Source: JAGXKT01 sp964531695
GTDB taxonomy: Bacteria; Planctomycetota; Phycisphaerae; SM23-33
Assembly (NCBI GenBank): GCA_964531695.1
Contig: CAZHEH010000007.1
Coordinates: forward strand, 37,304-101,303
Length of the DNA: 64,000 nucleotides
Direction of reading: 5' to 3'
The notes under the pieces are model-generated. The model searched no databases and had not been told where the DNA came from. It saw nothing but the letters and a program-made list of their open reading frames with translations. Of the stretch, positions 59,269-64,000 are shown one piece after another. The position numbers and the translations under genes were made by a program. Position 1 is the first letter of the stretch; each line of letters starts with the position of its first letter.

Positions 59269-60954
59269 CTAGCGGATCAGGTTCGTCAGCTCGCGGAGCA
59301 TCTCGTTGCTGACTGTGATGGTCCGGGCGTTGGCCTGGAAGGCATTCTGGGCCTGAATCAGGTTCACGAACTCCTGGGCGGTATCGACGTTGGAGCTTTC
59401 CAGCGAGCCGCCCTGGACGGCGCCCGCCCCGCCGGACATGGCCTTGGTGGGCACGGCCTCTCCGGAGTTGGCCGACGGCTCGAAGTAGTTGTTGCCGATG
59501 GACAGCAGGCCCGCGGGGTTCTGGAACGTTGACAGCTTGATGGCCGCCAGGTCGCGCCGGGCGCCGTTGGTGAACACGCCCACCAACACGCCCTCGCGGG
59601 TCACGGACACGCTGGACAGGTCGCCCGAGGCGTAGCCGTCCTGCCCGGACGGCGACACGGTGGACGAGCCGCCGAACTGGCTCAGCCCGTCGTATTGGCC
59701 GATCGTGCCGAGGTCGACGCTCACCTCGACCTGGCTGTCCGGGTCGTGCCCGAACTTCATCTTGAAGCTCTGGGACTCGGGCGGGGTCGCCTCGGCCAGG
59801 CCGCCGAAGGCACCGTCGGCCAGGAAGGTGATGCCCTGGATCCGCCGGTCGACGAGCTCCACGTCGCCCGTGATGGACGTCAGCACCATGTCCCACTGGT
59901 TGGCGGTGTCCGTCTTGACGAACGCGGCCGAGAGAATGTGGCTGATGCCCTGTGAATCGAAGATCTCGATATTGGTGTTCTTCACCTCCTGCCCGCCGGC
60001 GGTCATGACTTGCCAGTGATCGGGCAACTCCAGCGTCGCATCCGTGCCGCCGGAGAAGGCGATGTCCAGGTCCGCCTGGCTGTAGCCGGCCGAGTCGCCG
60101 ACCAGCCGGATCTCGCCGTTGACCAGCGTCGCCGTCGAATCCTCGTACAGGGCGCTGATCTCGTCGAGCAGATCCTCCATGGTCTGGACCTCGTCGACTC
60201 CGGCCGCGGCGTCAACGACGGTGAGCGCCTTGCTGACGGCATCGCCGTCCTCGTCGGTGCCCGTGATCGTGAGCGTGCCGCCGACGATGGTGCCGCCGAC
60301 GTCCGTGACGGTGACCTGGTCGAGGTCCTTGATGACCGTGTCGCTGGCGGCGCTGGCGCCGTCGATGGTGTACTGCGTGCCCGACGTGATCGTGTGGGTC
60401 GTCGGCTCGGTCTGGTCGGCGGAGAGATTGCCGTTGTAAGAGACCGACTCGGTGGCCTTGGCCGGCAGGGCCACGTCGTAGGGAATGCGAATGGCGTCAC
60501 TCGTGGCGACCTGGAAGCCCTCGGACACGCCCTCGGAACCGGTCCGCTGCACTCGGTAGCCGGTGCTCGGGTCGACGAGGTAGAATTCCGAATCCACCGC
60601 GAAGGTCCCGACGCGGGTGAAGACCTCCTGCGTGCCGTCGTGCAGGACGAAGTACCCGTTGCCCTCGATCGCCATGTCCAGCGGCTGGCCCGTGTTGATC
60701 ATGCTGCCTTCGGACATGTCGCGGTCGATGCTGCCGACCGTCACGCCCGAGCCGACCTGCTGGGGGTTCGTGCCGCCGACCGTCGAGGTCGGCTGCGACG
60801 CTTCCTTGGTCGTCTCGCTCATCAGGTCCGCGAACGTGATGCGGCTCGACTTGTAGCTGTACGTGTTGACGTTGGCGAGGTTGTTGCCCGCCACGTCGAT
60901 CATCTGCTGGTTCGCCCGAAGGCCCGATACGCCGGCTAGCAGTGCGTTACCCAT
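59269..60954 (-). CDS. flgE: Flagellar hook protein FlgE
   Basis: 561 residues, longer than enteric FlgE (about 400). N-terminal QQMIDVAGNNLANVNTYSYK, then LDMAIEGNGYFVLHDG, hook-domain LVDPSTGYRVQR, and C-terminal NVDTAQEFVNLIQAQNAFQA. A beta-rich insert of about 150 residues (about 190-340, DLDQVTVTDVGGTIVGGTLT) adds a surface domain. Polymerises into the hook. The start lies 63 bases after the flgD stop. Confidence 0.93.
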   Translation of the reverse strand: MGNALLAGVSGLRANQQMIDVAGNNLANVNTYSYKSSRITFADLMSETTKEASQPTSTVGGTNPQQVGSGVTVGSIDRDMSEGSMINTGQPLDMAIEGNGYFVLHDGTQEVFTRVGTFAVDSEFYLVDPSTGYRVQRTGSEGVSEGFQVATSDAIRIPYDVALPAKATESVSYNGNLSADQTEPTTHTITSGTQYTIDGASAASDTVIKDLDQVTVTDVGGTIVGGTLTITGTDEDGDAVSKALTVVDAAAGVDEVQTMEDLLDEISALYEDSTATLVNGEIRLVGDSAGYSQADLDIAFSGGTDATLELPDHWQVMTAGGQEVKNTNIEIFDSQGISHILSAAFVKTDTANQWDMVLTSITGDVELVDRRIQGITFLADGAFGGLAEATPPESQSFKMKFGHDPDSQVEVSVDLGTIGQYDGLSQFGGSSTVSPSGQDGYASGDLSSVSVTREGVLVGVFTNGARRDLAAIKLSTFQNPAGLLSIGNNYFEPSANSGEAVPTKAMSGGAGAVQGGSLESSNVDTAQEFVNLIQAQNAFQANARTITVSNEMLRELTNLIR

Positions 60955-61017
60955 GGTGTGTCCTCGTAAGCAGAAGCTTCCTGCGCCCGCCGCGGCGGCG
61001 GACGTGTGACCTATGCG

Positions 61018-61392
61018 CTACTCGCGAATCTCCTCGATGTCGCTCAACTCGATAATCGAGTTGCCAACCTGCAACTTCACGTTCCCCTCGGAGAGGTCCA
61101 CCCCTTCCACGCGGCCGCGGACGGCCTCGGTCGCGTCTTCCGGGAACCAGGAAACCTCCTTGCCGATCAGCGAGGCCGCCTGCCCCTGCTGCGTGCTGGC
61201 GAGCACCTCGCTGAACGTCCGGTTCATGCCCTCGATCTGCTCGAGCTGCGAGAGCTGCGCCAACTGCGACGCCATCTCCTGGTTGTCCAGCGGATCGAGC
61301 GGATTCTGGTTCTGAAGCTGCGTGATCAGCAGGTTCAGGTAGTCCGTCGTGATTTTCTGAGAGCCCTGTGCGACTCCGGATAGCGTTCCCAT
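61018..61392 (-). CDS. flgD: Hook-cap protein FlgD
   Basis: 124 residues. Conserved N-terminal motif LNLLITQLQNQNPLDPLDNQ followed by EMASQLAQLSQLEQIEGMNR. It is truncated relative to enteric FlgD (about 230) after a short beta domain (VRGRVEGVDLSEGNVKLQVG), a common short form. It caps the growing hook during FlgE assembly. Confidence 0.9.
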   Translation of the reverse strand: MGTLSGVAQGSQKITTDYLNLLITQLQNQNPLDPLDNQEMASQLAQLSQLEQIEGMNRTFSEVLASTQQGQAASLIGKEVSWFPEDATEAVRGRVEGVDLSEGNVKLQVGNSIIELSDIEEIRE

Positions 61393-61401
61393 CGTCGGCT
61401 C

Positions 61402-63081
61402 CTACATCCAGACGTTCACGGAGGAGTCAGTGGCAGTCTGAGCGTCCGCGGGGGCGGGCCCCCCGGACTCGCCCGGCTCGCCGCCCGAGGCGGACGGCGC
61501 CCCCTCGCCCGCCGACGTGCCGCCGGCGTGTCCGTCCAACTCGCCCTCCCGGGCGTCGTCGCCGTCGCCGGAGGCCTGCTGCGAGCCGTCGCCGGCGGCG
61601 TTCCGCTCGGTCGAATCGTTGAGCACCACGTCCATCCGGCGGAGGGTGAGCCCCTGGTCCGCCAGCCGCTCGACCAACGCGGCCGTCTGACGCTCCACTT
61701 CGGCCAAGGTGCGGGCGCTGTCGACTTCGATGACGCCGCGGACGCCGTCGCCGTCGGCACGGACCGTCACGCGGACGCTGCCCAGCTCGGGCGGGTCCAG
61801 ACGGACGACGACTCGGCGCCCGGCCTGCACGCTGCCGCCGGTGACCGCGTCGGCGATCTGGTCCGCCACGGGGGCCGGCTGCGTCGGGGCGGGCGGCGCG
61901 ACGCGCGCGGCGCCCGCCGGGCCCGGCTCCGGCGTGACCTCGACCTGCTGTATCGTGTCCGCGCCGGGCAGCGGCTGCGTCCGGCGCGATGCGGCCGACG
62001 GGCCGGGCTGGGCCTGCGTCTCGACGGCCGCCGTCGCCTGCGGGGCGGGGTTGGCCTCGGCCGAGGACGGCTCCGGCGCGACGCCCCGCGCGGGCGTGTA
62101 TCGCTCGGTCATCACGGGCTCGGAACTGCGGGGGTGCGCGGCCGGGGCGGGCGCTTCCGGCTGTCCCTGCCGCGGCTCAGCGCCCTCGGGCTGCTGCGTA
62201 AGGTTCGCCGGGCCCGTGCCTTGTTCGGCGGGTCGCGTCGCGGGCGAGTTCGCCTCGGCGGTGGAATGGTCGGCGGCGAGCTGCTCCGCCGGTGTGGTTG
62301 TGGCGCCCTCGGCGGCAACCGCGGCGGCCGTGCGGCCCGGCGCTGCGGCGGTGCCGTCGGCCGGCACTGTTGGCGTCGATCGCCCTGAGGGCACGGCCGC
62401 GTTTGCCTGAACCGCCGCGGCCGCCTCCGTCGCGACGCCCGGCGCGGCCTCGACCGGAAGTCCCAACGCATCCGCCGGCGTGGTGGAGGCGTTCCCCTCC
62501 GCGACCACGGCGGCGCTCACCGCGGCCGTCGCATCGGCCCCCGGCGCGGGCACAACCGCAAGGCCCTGCGCCCCCGCGGCGACGGCCGGCCCCGTACCGG
62601 CTTGCGGCTCGGGCAATGTCCCGCCCTCGCTCGCTGCCGTCAGAGGAACCACCCACTCCGCCGGGGACACTCCCTGTCCCGGCGCCTGGGCCCCCACTCC
62701 GCCGACGGCAACATCCGCTTGAGGCACCACCGCCTTGGCGCTGGTCTCGGCCAGCACGGCCGCGAAGGCCGTCTGGGCCTCGGCCGCGTCCGCGCCCGCG
62801 TCAGCCAGGCGAGACGACCTGGCTTGGTCCGACTCCCGCGCCGCGTTGCCCGTCGGGGCATCCGGGCCGCTCTTCCGGCGGCGGATCGGCGATTGCTCCG
62901 TTGCATGCCCGTCGGCCTCCCGGCGGCCGTCATCGTCGCCACGGGCTTCGTTGGGCGCATGGTCCCGCCCATCCGCCGGTTGGTGTCGCTCGATCTCAGC
63001 CGGGCCGGCGTCCCCGCGCGTCGCCTTCGCCGGCCGAGCCGGTTGCTGAACGGCCACAATGTCAACCAGTGATGCTCTCAT
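61402..63081 (-). CDS. fliK: Hook-length control protein FliK
   Basis: 559 residues from ATG 63081. The N-terminal 390 residues are Ala/Pro/Glu/Gln-rich and disordered, as in FliK rulers. The C-terminal flg_hook domain is recognisable (RRVVVRLDPPELGSVRVTVR, EVERQTAALVERLADQGLTL, RRMDVVLND). It measures hook length and switches export specificity. First gene of the flg operon; a sigma-54-like promoter lies 39 bases upstream. Confidence 0.88.
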   Translation of the reverse strand: MRASLVDIVAVQQPARPAKATRGDAGPAEIERHQPADGRDHAPNEARGDDDGRREADGHATEQSPIRRRKSGPDAPTGNAARESDQARSSRLADAGADAAEAQTAFAAVLAETSAKAVVPQADVAVGGVGAQAPGQGVSPAEWVVPLTAASEGGTLPEPQAGTGPAVAAGAQGLAVVPAPGADATAAVSAAVVAEGNASTTPADALGLPVEAAPGVATEAAAAVQANAAVPSGRSTPTVPADGTAAAPGRTAAAVAAEGATTTPAEQLAADHSTAEANSPATRPAEQGTGPANLTQQPEGAEPRQGQPEAPAPAAHPRSSEPVMTERYTPARGVAPEPSSAEANPAPQATAAVETQAQPGPSAASRRTQPLPGADTIQQVEVTPEPGPAGAARVAPPAPTQPAPVADQIADAVTGGSVQAGRRVVVRLDPPELGSVRVTVRADGDGVRGVIEVDSARTLAEVERQTAALVERLADQGLTLRRMDVVLNDSTERNAAGDGSQQASGDGDDAREGELDGHAGGTSAGEGAPSASGGEPGESGGPAPADAQTATDSSVNVWM

Positions 63082-63119
63082 GTTCGCTCCACGAAGAGAC
63101 GAAACGCCGCCCACACAGT

Positions 63120-63135
63120 TACAAGCCGCGTGCCA
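63120..63135 (-). promoter_or_regulatory. Sigma-54-type promoter of the flg operon
   Basis: Read toward fliK: TGGCACGCGGCTTGTA, matching the TGGCACG-N4-TTGC consensus except that the -12 GC is GT. The predicted start is near 63108, giving a leader of about 27 bases. A sigma-54 activator gene is divergently transcribed on the other side of the same gap. Confidence 0.6.
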
Positions 63136-63529
63136 AACGCCCGGCCGCCGACGCAGGATTCTCCGAAATGCTGTTATTGTAGATGTTTACGGACTGTGCC
63201 CGGTCTCGGCCGGGAGCCCCGCCCTTGCTATGGGGCTCGGAGGACCGGAAGAATCTTCCGCCTCCCGCGCAGAAAGGTAACGCCCTGTTGGCTGCTGTTG
63301 GGAACCGCGGCCCGCCCGGGAGGGGCGGCGACAAGTGCGGCCCTGATCAAGCTTTGCCGGGCGGGGGCGCCGCAAAATTGGGAATTCTCCCTTGCATTCC
63401 CTGGGCGCTGTTCCGTACGCTCTGGCCGAACCGGGCCAAGGAAGGGCCCGTCCGGCGTCGGCACGCGTGGCTGTGCCGCCCGGAAACTCAGATCTTGCCA
63501 ACGCGGGCAGGAAGCCGGGAGCGTAGGCA
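63136..63529. other. Intergenic region before the regulator gene
   Basis: 394 bases without a supportable ORF. A GAGCCCC/GGGGCTC stem (63214-63220 and 63232-63238) is present without a T-run. No convincing promoter for the regulator and no riboswitch motif were found by eye. Confidence 0.4.
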
Positions 63530-64000
63530 ATGGTGAAAGACGCGCAGTTGTCCCTGGGCACCGTCCTCGTCGTCGGCCGAGGGGCATCCGAACGCACGTC
63601 ACACGTCGCAGAGCTTCTCGAGAGCCGCGGCCAGCAGGTCCGCACGCAGGAAGGCGTGGCCGAATCCCTGCGCGAGTTGCCGCGGATCCGCCCCGACCTG
63701 ATCATCCTCGCCGAGCCCGGCTCCGGCTCGCCGTCCGGCGTGGAGGCGGTGCGCCGTCTCGGCGGCTCGGGCGTGCCCGTGGTCGTCATGGCCGAGCTCT
63801 CCAGCGTGGACTGGGCCGTCCGGTTCGTCCGCGAAGGCGCCTACGACTACATCGGCGGCGGCCCGGAGCACGGAGCGCTGGAGCGACTCATCGAGGGCAT
63901 GCGGGGCGAGGGAACCGCCGCCGAGGACGACAACCGGCGGTTCTACAGCGACGAATGCCCGCCCGGCGTGGGTTTCGTCGGGCGGAGTGCGGGGGTGGTC
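63530..64000 (+). CDS. NtrC/FleQ-type sigma-54 activator with pseudo-receiver, 3' end beyond window
   Basis: Partial, 157 codons to the window end from ATG 63530. Residues of about 10-110 have a receiver-like fold (TVLVVGRGASERTSHVAELL, RVREGAYDYIGG-like end) but no acidic pocket (VVGRG where VVDDD is usual), and the phospho-acceptor Asp is missing (LIILAEPGSG). The last residues, GFVGRSAGVV, begin the AAA+ sigma-54 interaction domain. It resembles FleQ, the flagellar master activator with a non-phosphorylated receiver. The divergent position beside a sigma-54 promoter makes control of the flg operon likely. Confidence 0.8.
   Translation, partial: MVKDAQLSLGTVLVVGRGASERTSHVAELLESRGQQVRTQEGVAESLRELPRIRPDLIILAEPGSGSPSGVEAVRRLGGSGVPVVVMAELSSVDWAVRFVREGAYDYIGGGPEHGALERLIEGMRGEGTAAEDDNRRFYSDECPPGVGFVGRSAGVV

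Noticed and set aside
1..64000. CRISPR arrays, rRNA and tRNA genes
   Set aside because: No regularly spaced repeats or recognisable structural RNA sequence was found by reading; a covariance-model scan would be decisive.

Overview
The window is a GC-rich (roughly 65-70%) bacterial chromosome segment. Secreted proteins of the planctomycete style, a DUF6263-like lipoprotein, GH10 and URO-D-family proteins, an anaerobe-type NfnAB pair, a pyruvoyl-type arginine decarboxylase and a long flg operon suggest a flagellated member of the Planctomycetota or a related PVC lineage, probably with anaerobic metabolism. This is inferred from gene content only. A perfect 16-bp parS-like palindrome at 3433-3448 suggests the window may lie within the origin-proximal part of the chromosome.

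Layout. 1-8.9 kb: TPR/secretory housekeeping genes, an ECF sigma factor with a zinc-finger anti-sigma, a lipoprotein, a YmdB-type phosphoesterase and a Fic protein that carries its own winged helix and has an operator array upstream. 9.2-22.9 kb: a compact, mostly translationally coupled virion operon (portal, coiled-coil scaffold candidate, SU10/DUF5309-type capsid protein, connector-like, tail and fibre-like proteins, holin-like end). No terminase, integrase, repressor, protease, tape measure or endolysin is visible, and it ends in a Dam-type methylase gene that has lost its catalytic core. 23-28.5 kb: a chimeric gene joining the N-terminus of a spore-photoproduct-lyase-like protein to a GH10 glycosidase, a URO-D-family protein, an AbrB/Doc toxin-antitoxin pair, a retropepsin-PDZ lipoprotein and a beta-phosphoglucomutase. 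28.5-32.1 kb: a repeat-bearing island, with low GC from about 29.3 kb, holding an orphan Rhs core with a lipase-like C-terminal tip, a candidate lipoprotein immunity gene, a RayT transposase remnant between perfect inverted repeats, and another lipoprotein.

32.4-45.2 kb: a znuABC-type metal importer preceded by a ribbon-helix-helix/zinc-ribbon regulator; divergent from it a pyruvoyl arginine decarboxylase - deoxyhypusine-synthase-like - agmatinase polyamine operon; a cold-shock gene with promoter, long leader and terminator; nfnAB; a secreted protein; a DNA-binding-domain/GspE-like protein with a degraded P-loop; and leuB-type dehydrogenase. 45.3-63.1 kb: a minus-strand flagellar block (fliK-flgD-flgE-PilZ protein-flgF-flgG-flgA-flgH-flgI-flgJ-flgN-flgK-flgL) followed by a four-gene glycosyltransferase/TPR cassette. 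Each of the two transcription units has a sigma-54-like promoter upstream, and a divergent NtrC/FleQ-type activator with a degenerate receiver begins at 63530 and runs off the window. The rod, rings, hook and junction are therefore encoded together, with a likely hook-gene activator alongside and probable flagellin glycosylation downstream.

The candidates for undescribed biology are the terminase-less capsid operon, the Rhs-lipase/lipoprotein pair, the HTH-pseudo-GspE protein and the SPL-GH10 chimera. No CRISPR array, rRNA or tRNA was recognised.
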